Position numbers and translations under genes: made by a program
Shown: piece by piece, positions 47,450 to 57,732 of the stretch
Numbering within the stretch: position 1 is the first letter of the stretch
Layout of the letters: each line of letters begins with the position of its first letter
The notes under the pieces: generated by a model
Told to the model about the DNA's origin: nothing
Databases searched by the model: none
The model's input: the letters and a program-made list of their open reading frames with translations, nothing else
NCBI RefSeq assembly: GCF_011617465.1
Contig: NZ_CP050153.1
Span: forward strand, 1,922,001-1,986,000
Length of the DNA stretch: 64,000 nt
Direction: 5' to 3'
From: Brevibacterium pigmentatum
GTDB lineage: Bacteria; Actinomycetota; Actinomycetes; Actinomycetales; Brevibacteriaceae

Positions 47450-49531
47450 ATGACAACTCTGTCCTGGACTGAACTCGACAATCGCGCAGTCGACACTGCC
47501 CGCCTCCTCGCCGCGGATGCGGTGCAGAAGGCAGGGAACGGGCACCCGGGCACCGCCATGAGCCTGGCGCCCATCGCCCATTACCTGTATCAGCACGGAC
47601 TCACTCACGACCCGGCCGACCCGACTTGGGTCGGCCGTGATCGTTTCGTCCTCTCCTGCGGTCACAGTTCGCTCACCCAGTACGTCCAGCTCTACCTGGC
47701 CGGGTTCGGGCTCGAGCTCGACGACCTCAAGGCGCTGCGCACCTGGGGTTCGCTGACACCGGGCCATCCGGAGGTCGGACACACCGCCGGCGTCGAGATC
47801 ACCACGGGCCCGCTCGGCTCAGGATTGGCCTCGGCCGTGGGCATGGCCATGGCCGCTCGCCGCGAACGCGGACTCTTCGACCCCGAGGCGGCTCCCGGCA
47901 CTTCGCCGTTCGATCACTCGATCGTCGTGCTCGCCTCCGACGGCGACCTCGAAGAGGGCGTGTCCGGTGAGGCCTCCTCGCTGGCCGGAACACAGGAGCT
48001 GTCGAATCTGCTGGTGATCTGGGACGACAACAAGATCTCCATCGAAGACGACACCGCGATCGCCTTCGGTGAGGACACCGCCGCCCGCTACGCCGCCTAC
48101 GGCTGGCACGTCCAGCACGTCGACTTCACCGCCGGCGATGACTACCACGAGGACATCGAAGCCTTCCACGCCGCCGTCGAGGCCGCTCGTGCGGATTCCC
48201 GTCCTTCGTTCATCCGTCTGTCAACGATCATCGCCTGGCCGGCGCCGAACGCACAGAACACCGGAGGGTCCCATGGTGCGGCCCTCGGTGAGGACGAGAT
48301 CCGGGCGACCAAGGAGGTCCTCGGCTTCGATCCGGAGTCGACCTTCGCCGTCGATGACGAAGTCCTCGCCCACACCCGTCAGGCCCTCGACCGCGGTCGT
48401 GCCGCTCACCTCGAATGGGACAAGTCCTTCGCCGAATGGCGCAGTGCCAACCCGGAGAACGCGGCGCTCTTCGACCGTCTGTCCAAGCGCGAACTGCCCG
48501 CCGGCCTCGATGCGGCCTTCCCGGTCTTCGAAGCCAGCGAGAAGGGCATCGCCACGCGTGCAGCCTCCGGTCAGGTGCTCAACGCGATCGCCGAGACCAT
48601 GCCCGAACTCTGGGGCGGTTCCGCCGACCTCGCGGGTTCGAACAACACCCTGATCAAGGGTGAGCCGAGCTTCCTGCCCGCTCACCGGTCCACCGGAGCC
48701 TTCTCCGGCCACGAGTACGGACGCAATATCCACTTCGGCGTCCGTGAGTTCTCCGCCGGTCTCGTCGGCAACGGCATCGCCCTCCACGGCGGAACCCGCC
48801 CGTACAACGGCACGTTCCTCGTCTTCAGCGACTACCAGCGCCCCGCCGTGCGTCTGGCCGCCCTCCAGCAGCTGCCGAACCTGTTCGTGTGGACCCACGA
48901 CTCCATCGGCCTCGGCGAGGACGGACCGACCCACCAGCCGATCGAGCACCTCTCCGCGCTGCGCGCCATCCCCGGCCTCGACGTGGTCCGGCCGGCGGAT
49001 GCGAACGAGACTGCTGTCGCATGGCGGAAGATCCTCGATCGCACCGACGGGCCCAGCGGACTCGTGCTGACCCGGCAGGCCGTGCCGGTCCTCGACCGTG
49101 AGAAGTACGCCCCCGCATCCGAAGCCGCACGCGGCGGCTACGTGCTCACCGATACCGGTGACGAGCCCGAGGTGGCCATCATCGCCAGCGGTTCAGAGGT
49201 CGCCATCGCCCTCGAGGCCGCCAAAGCTCTGCAGGCGTCGGGCACCGCTGCACGCGTGATCTCCATGCCGTGTCAGGAATGGTTCGACGCCCAGCCGGAG
49301 GACTACCGGGCCGCTGTGCTGCCGCGCTCGCTGAAGGCGCGCGTGAGCATCGAAGCCGCCTCGGCGATGAGCTGGCACAAGTACCTCGGCGATGCCGGTC
49401 GTGCCGTGTCCATCGAACACTTCGGTGCATCCGCGGACTACCAGACCCTGTACGAGAAGTTCGGCATCACGGCCTCGGCCGTCGTCGACGCAGCCCAGGA
49501 ATCCATCAACGCAGCAAAGGCGGAAGCATGA
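47450..49531 (+). CDS. tkt: Transketolase
   Basis: The 693-residue ThDP enzyme has KAGNGHPGTAMSLAPIAHYLY at the N-terminus, the ThDP motif SDGDLEEGVSGEASSLAG ending in LLVIWDDNKISIEDDT, and the pyrimidine domain NIHFGVREFSAGLVGNGIALHGG. It transfers two-carbon units in the non-oxidative pentose phosphate pathway. ATG 47450 is chosen; GAAGGA lies upstream at a long distance, and a 13-codon upstream frame ends in ATGA overlapping this start. tal follows by ATGA overlap. Confidence 0.95.
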   Translation: MTTLSWTELDNRAVDTARLLAADAVQKAGNGHPGTAMSLAPIAHYLYQHGLTHDPADPTWVGRDRFVLSCGHSSLTQYVQLYLAGFGLELDDLKALRTWGSLTPGHPEVGHTAGVEITTGPLGSGLASAVGMAMAARRERGLFDPEAAPGTSPFDHSIVVLASDGDLEEGVSGEASSLAGTQELSNLLVIWDDNKISIEDDTAIAFGEDTAARYAAYGWHVQHVDFTAGDDYHEDIEAFHAAVEAARADSRPSFIRLSTIIAWPAPNAQNTGGSHGAALGEDEIRATKEVLGFDPESTFAVDDEVLAHTRQALDRGRAAHLEWDKSFAEWRSANPENAALFDRLSKRELPAGLDAAFPVFEASEKGIATRAASGQVLNAIAETMPELWGGSADLAGSNNTLIKGEPSFLPAHRSTGAFSGHEYGRNIHFGVREFSAGLVGNGIALHGGTRPYNGTFLVFSDYQRPAVRLAALQQLPNLFVWTHDSIGLGEDGPTHQPIEHLSALRAIPGLDVVRPADANETAVAWRKILDRTDGPSGLVLTRQAVPVLDREKYAPASEAARGGYVLTDTGDEPEVAIIASGSEVAIALEAAKALQASGTAARVISMPCQEWFDAQPEDYRAAVLPRSLKARVSIEAASAMSWHKYLGDAGRAVSIEHFGASADYQTLYEKFGITASAVVDAAQESINAAKAEA

Positions 49532-50631
49532 GTGAACGTCTCCAGCAGCTCAGCGCAGCCGGAGTCTCGATCTGGCTCGACGACCTCTCCCGCACCCGAC
49601 TCGAAACCGGGGATCTCGCCCGACTCATCGAGGACTCCTCCGTCACGGGAGTGACGACGAATCCGACGATCTTCGCGAACGCGATCTCGGCAGCGAACGA
49701 CTACGATTCCGCGATCGCCGAACTCGGTGCCTCCGGTGCCGATGTCGACTCGGCCATCGAGGCCCTGACCACTGCGGATGTCGCCGAGGCGGCCCGCCTG
49801 TTCCGTCCGGTCTTCGATTCGACCGACGGTGACGACGGTCGCGTGTCGATCGAGGTCGCTCCCCCGCTGGCCCACGATGCCGCCGGGACCGTCGCCTCGG
49901 CGAAGGCCCTGTGGCAACGCGTGGGCGAGCCGAATGCGATGATCAAGATTCCCGCCACCGAGAAGGGGCTGACCGCGATCTCCGAGACGATCGCGGCCGG
50001 GATCAGCGTCAACGTCACCCTCGTGTTCTCCCTGACGCGATACCGTCACGTCGTCGAAGCCTTCCTCCAGGGCCTGGAGAAGGCCCGGGCAGCCGGGCAC
50101 GATCTCTCGACGATCCGGTCGGTGGCCTCGGTGTTCGTCTCCCGTGTGGATTCGGAGATCGATTCCCGGCTCGACGCCATCGAGGATCCGAAGGCCGCAG
50201 ATCTCAAGGGCAAGGCCGGCATCGCGAACTGCGTGCTCGCCCACGAGATCCACTCGCAGCTGTTCGCCTCCGAGCGCTTCCGGGTCCTCGAACTCGCCGG
50301 AGCCCGCCCGCAGCGCCTGCTTTGGGCCTCGACCGGAGTGAAGAATCCCGCCTACGCCGACACGATGTACGTCACCGGCCTCGTCGCTCCGAACACCGTG
50401 AACACGATGCCCGAACCCACCCTCGAGGCCTTCGCCGACCACGGTGAGGTCACCGGCGAGATCACGTCCGAGCACTACCGTGCCGCCGACGAGGTCTTCG
50501 ATGCCCTGGCACGATTGGGCATCGACTACGCCGAGGTCATGACCGTGCTCGAAGAGCAGGGACTGGAGAAGTTCGACGTCAGTTGGACCGAGCTCCAGGA
50601 GACGATCCGTACGGCTCTGGACCGCTCATGA
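49528..50631 (+). CDS. tal: Transaldolase
   Basis: The 367-residue TalB/Tal-type aldolase has SIWLDDLSRTRLETGDLARLI, the TGVTTNPTIFANAI signature, the Schiff-base Lys in NAMIKIPATEKGL and KARAAGHDLSTIRSVASVFVSR. This is the longer actinobacterial form. It exchanges three-carbon units in the pentose phosphate pathway. It overlaps tkt upstream and pgi downstream by ATGA in each case. Confidence 0.95.
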   Translation: MSERLQQLSAAGVSIWLDDLSRTRLETGDLARLIEDSSVTGVTTNPTIFANAISAANDYDSAIAELGASGADVDSAIEALTTADVAEAARLFRPVFDSTDGDDGRVSIEVAPPLAHDAAGTVASAKALWQRVGEPNAMIKIPATEKGLTAISETIAAGISVNVTLVFSLTRYRHVVEAFLQGLEKARAAGHDLSTIRSVASVFVSRVDSEIDSRLDAIEDPKAADLKGKAGIANCVLAHEIHSQLFASERFRVLELAGARPQRLLWASTGVKNPAYADTMYVTGLVAPNTVNTMPEPTLEAFADHGEVTGEITSEHYRAADEVFDALARLGIDYAEVMTVLEEQGLEKFDVSWTELQETIRTALDRS

Positions 50632-52259
50632 AGCTCTCACTCTCGGTACCGGTCGGTGAAGAGTTCGATGCCGAAGCCGCGCGTCTCATCGACGCCGGTC
50701 TCGCCTCCCGACTGAGCGCTCAGGATGCCGAACTGTTCGACGGCGCCGCGGATGCCGCGGACCGGATGGGCTGGGTGGATCTTCCGCAGCAGGCCGGGCA
50801 GCTGCTCGACGAGATCGAGTCCCTGCGGGCACGCCTGCAGGAGCAGGGTCTGCGCACGATCAGCCTGGCCGGAATGGGCGGCTCGTCACTCGCCCCCGAG
50901 GTGATGGCGCAGACGGCCGGCGTCCCCCTCGAGATCGTCGATTCGACAGACCCGAATCAGGTCGCCGAAGCCATCGGCACAGACCTCGAACATACGGTTC
51001 TCGTCATCGCGTCGAAGTCCGGAACCACCGTGGAGACGGATTCGATCCGGCGCAGCTTCGCCGCGGCTTTCGACGAGATCGGCGTCGATCCCGCGTCCCG
51101 GATGATCGCGATCACCGATCCGGGGACGGAGCTCGAGGCCGTGGCCGCCGAACAGGGCTTCCTCGCGACCTTCCTCGCGGAACCCACAGTCGGCGGACGC
51201 TTCAGTGCACTCTCGGCCTTCGGACTCGTTCCCGCAGGTCTCGCCGGTGCGGATGTGCGCGGAATCGTCGATGGAGCCGCTGCGGCCGCCGGAGACCTGT
51301 CCGCCGACAGTCTGGACAACCCCGCGCTGCGGTTCGGAGCGTGGCTGAGCATCGCTCACGCCAGGACGACGGAGAAGCTCGTCCTCGCCGAGACCTCCCA
51401 GTCAGCGACCGGGCTCGGTGCCTGGGTCGAGCAGCTCATCGCCGAATCCCTCGGCAAGGACGGGCAGGGCATCCTTCCCGTCGTCGTCGACTCCCCCGCG
51501 GACATCGGGTTCTCCGACGCACGAGCGGACGCCCTGCTGTGCCTGCTCGGTGCCTCGGCGGATGACACGGAGTTGGGTGCGCCGTCCGGTTTCGAGGCCA
51601 CGATCGATGGCGGCTTGGGTGAGCTGTTCCTGTTCTGGGAATACGCCACAGCCATCGCCGGATACGGCATCGGCGTCAATCCCTTCGACCAGCCCGATGT
51701 GGAAGCGGCGAAGGCGCAGGCCAGGCACCTGCTCGACGGACCGGATTCCGGTACGTCCGAGCAGCCGCAGTTCCGTGAGGGAGCCGTCGACGTCCTCGAG
51801 GTCGTCGATGAAGCCACCGATCTCGTCGGTGCACTGCAGGAGCTCTTCTCCCAGGTCGACGAGTACGGGTATGTCGGAATCCAGGCTTACCTCGATCGGA
51901 TCGCCGACGCCGAGGCGGTGCAGCTGCGTCCGCTCGTGTCCACTCATGCAGGGGTGCAGACGACGTTCGGCTTCGGTCCCCGTTATCTGCATTCGACCGG
52001 CCAGTATCACAAAGGCGGTCATCCGAACGGGGTCTTCCTCCAGATCACCGGTGAGGCGCGCACCGATCTGCTGGTCCCCGGCCGCGGCTATGGCTTCGCT
52101 CAGCTGCAGCGCGCCCAGGCTGCCGGCGATGCGGCAGTGCTGGTCGAGAAGGGTCGGCCCGTGCTGCGTGTGCATCTGCTTGATCGTGCCCGTGGGCTCG
52201 AGCAGCTGCGGGAGGCGATCGAGTCGATCAGCCCGCGCCACCACTTCGGCCAAGACTGA
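50628..52259 (+). CDS. pgi: Glucose-6-phosphate isomerase
   Basis: The 543-residue SIS-domain isomerase has ISLAGMGGSSLAPEVMAQ, VIASKSGTTVET, EYATAIAGYGIGVNPFDQPDVE and the C-terminal GPRYLHSTGQYHKGGHPNG. It is the form that in some actinobacteria is found next to or fused with transaldolase; here the genes are separate but overlap (ATGA). It interconverts glucose-6-phosphate and fructose-6-phosphate. A 17-bp hairpin follows. Confidence 0.93.
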   Translation: MKLSLSVPVGEEFDAEAARLIDAGLASRLSAQDAELFDGAADAADRMGWVDLPQQAGQLLDEIESLRARLQEQGLRTISLAGMGGSSLAPEVMAQTAGVPLEIVDSTDPNQVAEAIGTDLEHTVLVIASKSGTTVETDSIRRSFAAAFDEIGVDPASRMIAITDPGTELEAVAAEQGFLATFLAEPTVGGRFSALSAFGLVPAGLAGADVRGIVDGAAAAAGDLSADSLDNPALRFGAWLSIAHARTTEKLVLAETSQSATGLGAWVEQLIAESLGKDGQGILPVVVDSPADIGFSDARADALLCLLGASADDTELGAPSGFEATIDGGLGELFLFWEYATAIAGYGIGVNPFDQPDVEAAKAQARHLLDGPDSGTSEQPQFREGAVDVLEVVDEATDLVGALQELFSQVDEYGYVGIQAYLDRIADAEAVQLRPLVSTHAGVQTTFGFGPRYLHSTGQYHKGGHPNGVFLQITGEARTDLLVPGRGYGFAQLQRAQAAGDAAVLVEKGRPVLRVHLLDRARGLEQLREAIESISPRHHFGQD

Positions 52260-52295
52260 TCTGCCGAAACGGCGACTGGCCTGACGAAGCGCACA

Positions 52296-52332
52296 GAGAA
52301 GGACCCCGACCGATTCGGTCGGGGTCCTTCTC
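52296..52332. terminator. Bidirectional terminator hairpin between pgi and secG
   Basis: Two perfect 17-nt arms (52296-52312 and 52316-52332) with a 3-nt ATT loop lie between convergent genes. Confidence 0.85.
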
Positions 52333-52400
52333 ATCTGCCCACCTGGCGGTCGCCTCGGTGGCGGTGTTTCACGGTTTCGGCATCAGAAATCGACGAGACT

Positions 52401-52646
52401 TCAGGAGTTGAACCGGGTGAGGACGCCCAGCAGGATGATGCAGGCGGCCCAGATGATCGCCATCAGCGTCGTGAACCGGTTGAGGTTGCGCTCGGCCACA
52501 CCCGAGGATCCCAGCGACGAGGACATTCCGCCGCCGAACATGTCGGACATGCCACCGCCCTTGCCCTTGTGCATGAGGATCAGCAGGGTGAGGAAGATAC
52601 TCGTGAGCACGAGCAGCACGATGAGAATGATGTTCAGGATTTCCAC
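52401..52646 (-). CDS. secG: Preprotein translocase subunit SecG
   Basis: The 81-residue protein has two membrane helices (LNIILIVLLVLTSIFLTLLIL and FTTLMAIIWAACIILLGVL). Between them is the conserved loop MHKGKGGGMSDMFGGG followed by NLNRFT. SecG assists the SecYEG channel. The GTG 52646 start has a weak ribosome binding site. It lies 55 bp after tpiA and is the end of the minus-strand glycolytic cluster. Confidence 0.94.
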   Translation of the reverse strand: MEILNIILIVLLVLTSIFLTLLILMHKGKGGGMSDMFGGGMSSSLGSSGVAERNLNRFTTLMAIIWAACIILLGVLTRFNS

Positions 52647-52701
52647 GTCGGATTCAACCTATGTTTCGTCGAGTGTTTCGTCGAATGATGCGTCTGTCAG
52701 T

Positions 52702-53487
52702 CTACTTCGCGACCGCGGCCTTGCACAAAGCGGCGAAGTCCGGGCCGCTCAGGCTCGCGCCTCCCACCAGTGCACCGTCGACATCCGCAGAAGCGACGAT
52801 CTCGGCCACATTGTCGGCCTTGACCGATCCGCCGTAGAGGATTCGGGTGGTCTGGGCCAGGCTGTCGCCGTACTTCTCTTCGATGCGCGCCCGGATGGCG
52901 GAGGCCATCTCTGCGGCATCGGCGGCGGTGGCGGTCTCGCCGGTGCCGATCGCCCACACGGGTTCATAGGCGATGACGAGTCCCGAGAGGTCAGCGGCCT
53001 CGAATCCGGCCAGGGATTCGTCGAGCTGTCCGAGAGTGAACTCGACGTGGCTCTTCTCCTGACGCTGTTCCAGGGATTCCCCGACGCAGAGGATCGGGGT
53101 GAGTTCGGCCGAAAGTGCGGCCTTGATCTTCGCGGCCACGACCTCGTTGGTCTCATGGTTGTCAGCACGGCGTTCGCTATGGCCGATGACCACAAAGCTG
53201 CAGCCGAGGCGGGAGAGGAACGATGCTGCGATCTCTCCGGTATGCGCTCCGGGAGCGTGCTGGGACACGTCCTGAGCACCGTATTTCAGCCACAGCTTGT
53301 CGCCTTGGACGAGCGTCTGCACCGAACGGATGTCGGTGAACGGCGGGATGACGACGACTTCGCAGTGGCTGTCGTCGAGTTTGGCGTCCTCGAGTGCCCA
53401 GGCGAGCTTCTGGACGGCGGAGATCGCCTCGAGGTGGTCGTGGTTCATCTTCCAGTTGCCTGCCAGCAGCAGGGTGCGGTCGCTCAT
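52702..53487 (-). CDS. tpiA: Triosephosphate isomerase
   Basis: The 261-residue TIM barrel has [13 protein letters not shown] (catalytic Lys), VVIGHSERR (catalytic His) and [17 protein letters not shown] (catalytic Glu), then [11 protein letters not shown]. It interconverts DHAP and glyceraldehyde-3-phosphate. ATG 53487 follows GAGGAAGG; pgk stops 14 bp upstream. Confidence 0.96.
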   Translation of the reverse strand: MSDRTLLLAGNWKMNHDHLEAISAVQKLAWALEDAKLDDSHCEVVVIPPFTDIRSVQTLVQGDKLWLKYGAQDVSQHAPGAHTGEIAASFLSRLGCSFVVIGHSERRADNHETNEVVAAKIKAALSAELTPILCVGESLEQRQEKSHVEFTLGQLDESLAGFEAADLSGLVIAYEPVWAIGTGETATAADAAEMASAIRARIEEKYGDSLAQTTRILYGGSVKADNVAEIVASADVDGALVGGASLSGPDFAALCKAAVAK

Positions 53488-53501
53488 GGTGTCCGCCTTC
53501 C

Positions 53502-54719
53502 TCATCCGAGTGCGTCGAGTCCGGGCAGGGTCTTGCCTTCGAGGTATTCGAGGCTGGCGCCGCCTCCGGTGGAGATATGGCCGAAGGCGTCATCGGCGAA
53601 GCCGAGGCTGCGCACGGCGGCCGCGGAATCGCCGCCGCCGACGACGGTCAGCCGCTGTCCTTCTTCGGTGCCTTCTACGGTCAGTGCTTGGGCTACGGCC
53701 TTGGTGCCTGCGGCGAAGGCCGGGAATTCGAAGACCCCCATCGGTCCGTTCCAGAACACGGTGGTCGAGCCGGCGATGATCTCGGCATAGGCGCCGGCCG
53801 ATTCGGGTCCGATGTCGAGGCCGAGGCCGTTGGCTCCTGCGGGGGTGTCTTCGAGTTCGGCAACGGGCCGGACCCAATTCTCAGCATCAGCGGCGAAGGA
53901 GGCGGCCATGACGATGTCCGTGGGCAGGACGATGCGAGCCCCACCGGCTTCGGCACGTTCGAGGTAGCCCGTGACGTCGTCGATGCGGTCCTTCTCGACC
54001 AGGCTCGATCCGATGTCGTGTCCGAGGGCGGCGAGGAAGGTGAAGACCATTCCTCCGCCGATGAGCAGATTGTCGGCACGGTCGATGAGGTTGTCGATGA
54101 CGCCGAGTTTGTCCGAGACCTTCGATCCGCCGAGGACGACGGTGAAAGGTCGGGCCGGGTCATTGAGCAGCCTGTCGCTGACTTCGACTTCCGCACGCAC
54201 CAGCGAACCGGCATAGTGCGGGAGGAGTGCGGCGATGTCATAGACCGAGGCCTGCTTGCGGTGGACGACGCCGAAGCCGTCGGAGACGAAGTCGTCGGCC
54301 AGCGCGGCCAATTGTGAGGCGAATTCCTGACGCTGTGCATCGTCCTTCGACGTCTCGCCGGCATTGAAGCGCAGGTTCTCCAGCAGCAGCACGTCGCCGT
54401 CGGACAGGGCTGCGGCCTTCGTCTGCGCATCGTCACCGACGGTGTCGGCGGCGAAGGCGACCGGACGGCCGATGGCGTCGGCGAGTTCGGGGACGATCGG
54501 GGCCAGTGAGAACTGCGGATCCGGTTCTCCCTTGGGCCGACCCAGATGCGACATCACGATGACCTTGGCGCCCGCCTCGGCGAGGGACCGGATGGTACCG
54601 GCCGAAGCCAGGATGCGGCCGCGGTCCGTGATAATGCCGTCGTCCATCGGCACGTTGAGATCGCTGCGGACGAGCACCGTGTGGCCGGCGAAGATGCCCG
54701 CATCGTCGAATGTTCTCAT
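53502..54719 (-). CDS. pgk: Phosphoglycerate kinase
   Basis: The 405-residue kinase has [60 protein letters not shown], and the nucleotide-binding [13 protein letters not shown] with GGGDSAAAV. It forms ATP from 1,3-bisphosphoglycerate. The helix segment [18 protein letters not shown] reads HRKQAS where most PGKs have HRAHAS. ATG 54719 overlaps the gap stop as ATGA. Confidence 0.95.
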   Translation of the reverse strand: MRTFDDAGIFAGHTVLVRSDLNVPMDDGIITDRGRILASAGTIRSLAEAGAKVIVMSHLGRPKGEPDPQFSLAPIVPELADAIGRPVAFAADTVGDDAQTKAAALSDGDVLLLENLRFNAGETSKDDAQRQEFASQLAALADDFVSDGFGVVHRKQASVYDIAALLPHYAGSLVRAEVEVSDRLLNDPARPFTVVLGGSKVSDKLGVIDNLIDRADNLLIGGGMVFTFLAALGHDIGSSLVEKDRIDDVTGYLERAEAGGARIVLPTDIVMAASFAADAENWVRPVAELEDTPAGANGLGLDIGPESAGAYAEIIAGSTTVFWNGPMGVFEFPAFAAGTKAVAQALTVEGTEEGQRLTVVGGGDSAAAVRSLGFADDAFGHISTGGGASLEYLEGKTLPGLDALG

Positions 54720-55717
54720 GAGTCCCTTTCGCTGAGAATATAGCTGACCATGTCCTTGAGTCGGTTCGTGTAGCCCCACTCGTTGTCGTACCAGGCCACG
54801 ACCTTGATCTGGTCTCCGAGCACCATCGTGAGCTTGGAATCGATGATCGCCGAGGCGGTGGTGCCGACGATGTCGCTGGAGACGAGTTCGTCGGTGGAGA
54901 AGTCGAGGTAGGGCGATTCGTCCGCTGCGGAGGCGAGGATCGCGTTGACCTCGTCGCGGTCGGCGCTCTTGGACGTGGTGAAGGTGAAGTCGATGATCGA
55001 TCCGGCCGGAACGGGCACGCGAACGGCCAGTCCGTCGAGCTTGCCCTCGAGGTGGGGCATGACGCGACCGACCGTCCGTGCGGCCCCGGTCGTCGTGGGC
55101 ACGATGTTGACGGCGGCGGCGCGGGCGCGACGCAGATCTCGGTGGGGTCCGTCGACGAGCATCTGGTCGCCGGTGTATGCGTGGACGGTGTTGAGCAGTC
55201 CGGATTCGACGCCGAGGGCATCGTCGAGTGCCTTGACGACGGTGGCCATGCAGTTCGTCGTGCACGAGGCGTTCGAGACGACGGAATGTGCGGACGGGTC
55301 GAAGGTGTCTTCGTTCACGCCCATGACGAGCGTCGCGTCAACGTCCTTTCCGGGCGCGGAGAGCACGAGGGTCTGCACGGTGCCGCCGAGGTGGGCCTCG
55401 GCCTGGTCCTGGCGGGTGAAGCGTCCGGTGGATTCGACGACGAGTTCGACATTGTGAGAACTCCAGTCGATGGCCGACGGGTCGGCCTGGCTGGTCACGG
55501 CGATCTCTCGTCCGTCGACGATGATCGCCTCGTCGGCGGCCTCGACGTCATGGTCGAAGCGCGGCCACACGGAGTCGTGGGTGAGCAGATGGGCCAGGGT
55601 CGTCGTATCGGTGAGATCGTTGACGGCCACGACCTCGAAATCGGTATCGGGTTCGAGGGACAGACGGAACAGGGCACGGCCGATGCGGCCGAAGCCGTTG
55701 ATGGCGATTCGTCTCAT
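54716..55717 (-). CDS. gap: Glyceraldehyde-3-phosphate dehydrogenase
   Basis: The 333-residue enzyme has INGFGRIGRALFRLSLE, VNDLTD (Asp that favours NAD), the catalytic SNASCTTNCMATV and the catalytic His in LLNTVHAYTGDQMLVDGPH. The C-terminal WYDNEWGYTNRLKDMV is standard. It lies 9 bp after whiA and overlaps pgk, forming whiA-gap-pgk-tpiA-secG. Confidence 0.96.
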   Translation of the reverse strand: MRRIAINGFGRIGRALFRLSLEPDTDFEVVAVNDLTDTTTLAHLLTHDSVWPRFDHDVEAADEAIIVDGREIAVTSQADPSAIDWSSHNVELVVESTGRFTRQDQAEAHLGGTVQTLVLSAPGKDVDATLVMGVNEDTFDPSAHSVVSNASCTTNCMATVVKALDDALGVESGLLNTVHAYTGDQMLVDGPHRDLRRARAAAVNIVPTTTGAARTVGRVMPHLEGKLDGLAVRVPVPAGSIIDFTFTTSKSADRDEVNAILASAADESPYLDFSTDELVSSDIVGTTASAIIDSKLTMVLGDQIKVVAWYDNEWGYTNRLKDMVSYILSERDS

Positions 55718-55726
55718 GCCTCGATC

Positions 55727-56710
55727 TTAGCGATCCTCGAGCATTTCCGGGGTGAGACTGGCTTCGGTGCCGGGAATTCCCAGTTCTTCCGCATGCTTGT
55801 CCGCCGTGGACAGCAGCCTGCGGATCCGGCCGGCCACGGCGTCCTTCGTCATCGGCGGGTCGGCGAGCTGGCCGAGCTCTTCGAGGGAGGCCTGCTTGTG
55901 GGTCACGCGCAGCTGACCGGCGTAGCGGAGGTGTTCGGGGACCTCGTCGCCGAGGATCTCCAGTGCCCGTTCGACGCGCGCGCCGGCGGCCACAGCGGCA
56001 CGGGCCGAACGGCGCAGGTTCGCATCGTCGAAGTTCGCCAGGCGGTTCGCCGTCGCGCGGACTTCCCGACGCATCCGCCGTTCCTCCCACACCAGCACGG
56101 CACTGTGGGAGCCCATACGGGTGAGCAGCGCGGCGATATCGTCGCCGTCGCGGATGACGACACGGTCGACTCCGCGGACTTCGCGGGCCTTCGCGCTCAG
56201 TCCCAGACGGCGGGCGGCGCCGACGAGGGCAAGAGCCGCCTCGGGGCCGGGGCAGGTGACTTCGAGAGCCGAGGAGCGTCCCGGTTCGGTCAGGGATCCG
56301 TGGGCGAGGAAGGCTCCGCGCCACGCGGCTTCGGCATCGGCGACGGAGCCGTTGACGATGGCCGAGGGCAGTCCGCGGACGGGGCGACCGCGGTTGTCGA
56401 CGAGTCCGGTCTGACGGGCCAGGGCTCCCCCGTCACGAGTGACACGCAGCAGGTAGCGGTTGGAGCGGCGGATCCCGGCGGCGTTGATGACGACGATATC
56501 GGCATGCTGGCCGTAGAGGTCCTTGATCTCCGCGCGCAGTCGTTTGGCGGCCTGGGCGGTGTCGAGTTCGGCTTCGAGAACGATCGAGCCGTTGACGAGG
56601 TGCAGTGCGGAGGAGAAGCGGAAGATCGAGGACACCTCGGCCTTGCGGGCGGAGGTGCGTGTGATCTTCACCCGCGCCAATTCGTCCTTGACCTGAGCGG
56701 TCAGTGCCAT
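55727..56710 (-). CDS. whiA: DNA-binding protein WhiA
   Basis: The 327-residue protein has an N-terminal LAGLIDADG-homing-endonuclease-like domain lacking nuclease residues ([41 protein letters not shown]). A C-terminal helix-turn-helix follows ([26 protein letters not shown]). WhiA controls sporulation and division genes in Streptomyces and is found in most Gram-positives next to yvcK and rapZ, as here. ATG 56710 follows AGGAGGACG. Confidence 0.94.
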   Translation of the reverse strand: MALTAQVKDELARVKITRTSARKAEVSSIFRFSSALHLVNGSIVLEAELDTAQAAKRLRAEIKDLYGQHADIVVINAAGIRRSNRYLLRVTRDGGALARQTGLVDNRGRPVRGLPSAIVNGSVADAEAAWRGAFLAHGSLTEPGRSSALEVTCPGPEAALALVGAARRLGLSAKAREVRGVDRVVIRDGDDIAALLTRMGSHSAVLVWEERRMRREVRATANRLANFDDANLRRSARAAVAAGARVERALEILGDEVPEHLRYAGQLRVTHKQASLEELGQLADPPMTKDAVAGRIRRLLSTADKHAEELGIPGTEASLTPEMLEDR

Positions 56711-56735
56711 AGCTCGTCCTCCTGCACCTGAATTG

Positions 56736-57731
56736 CTACCACTGCTCGGCGACGCCGATCCCGGCGTCCAACAACATGTCACGGTAGCATGCCGCCAACT
56801 TGAGGCTGTCATGCTGTCCCTGCCTCCGTGAGCGCAGGGGACGTGTCCAGAGTTTCGCCCCGAACATGTCTTCGGCCCGCTGCGGCAGGTCGGGTTCGAG
56901 TTCGGTAGCCGCCTCGTCGACGAGGACGTAGTCCAAGGTCAGTGACCGGGCATGGCGGTGCAGGGAGGCGAGGTGTTCGCCGAGGCTCAGATCCTTCGTC
57001 TCACCGTCGGTGGAGCTGAGGTTGAGCGTGAGGGATTTCACCGCCTTCGAGGCCACGATCGCCTCCGCCAGAGAGGGCACGAGCAGATGCGGCATCACCG
57101 AGGTGTACCAGGAGCCGGGGCCGAGGTTGAGGACATCGGCTTCCTCCACGGCTTCGATCGTCTCGTAGCGGGCCGGTGGGGCCGCCGGGTCGAGGCGCAC
57201 GGTTTCGACGTGGCCGATCGTCGAAGCGAGCACTGACTGACCGCGCACCACTTGGAAGGAGCCGGGGAACTTCACATCGGCTTCGATCGTCAGCGGCACC
57301 GAGGACATCGGCAGCACGCGACCGTGGGCGCGCAGCAGGCGGGCCATCCAGTCCAGTCCGGCCACATGGTCGCCGTGGATCTGCCAGAGTGCGGCGATGA
57401 GCAGGTTTCCCACCGCATGGCCGTGCAGCTCCCCGGCGGATTCGAAGCGGTGTTGGATGACGTCACGCCAGGTCTGGCCCCATGTGCCGTCGTCGCAAAG
57501 CGCGGCCAGTGCCATCCGCAGGTCACCGGGAGGCAGTCCGCCCAGTTCGTCGCGCAGACGTCCGGAGGAGCCTCCGTCATCGGCGACGGTGACGACGGCG
57601 GTGAGGTCCTCGGTGAGCAGACGGAACGCTCTCAGCGCCGCGTAGAGTCCGTGGCCTCCGCCGAAGGAGACGATGCTGGGACCATCGTTCTGTGCGCCCG
57701 TGGTGATGACGGGCAGATCTTCGGTCTCCAT
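56736..57731 (-). CDS. Gluconeogenesis factor YvcK/CofD-like protein
   Basis: The 331-residue CofD-fold protein has the motif [50 protein letters not shown] and [23 protein letters not shown]. YvcK proteins bind UDP-GlcNAc and link carbon metabolism to cell-wall synthesis. The gene lies one base after rapZ and 25 bp before whiA, the conserved rapZ-yvcK-whiA trio. Confidence 0.93.
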   Translation of the reverse strand: METEDLPVITTGAQNDGPSIVSFGGGHGLYAALRAFRLLTEDLTAVVTVADDGGSSGRLRDELGGLPPGDLRMALAALCDDGTWGQTWRDVIQHRFESAGELHGHAVGNLLIAALWQIHGDHVAGLDWMARLLRAHGRVLPMSSVPLTIEADVKFPGSFQVVRGQSVLASTIGHVETVRLDPAAPPARYETIEAVEEADVLNLGPGSWYTSVMPHLLVPSLAEAIVASKAVKSLTLNLSSTDGETKDLSLGEHLASLHRHARSLTLDYVLVDEAATELEPDLPQRAEDMFGAKLWTRPLRSRRQGQHDSLKLAACYRDMLLDAGIGVAEQW

Positions 57732-57732
57732 G

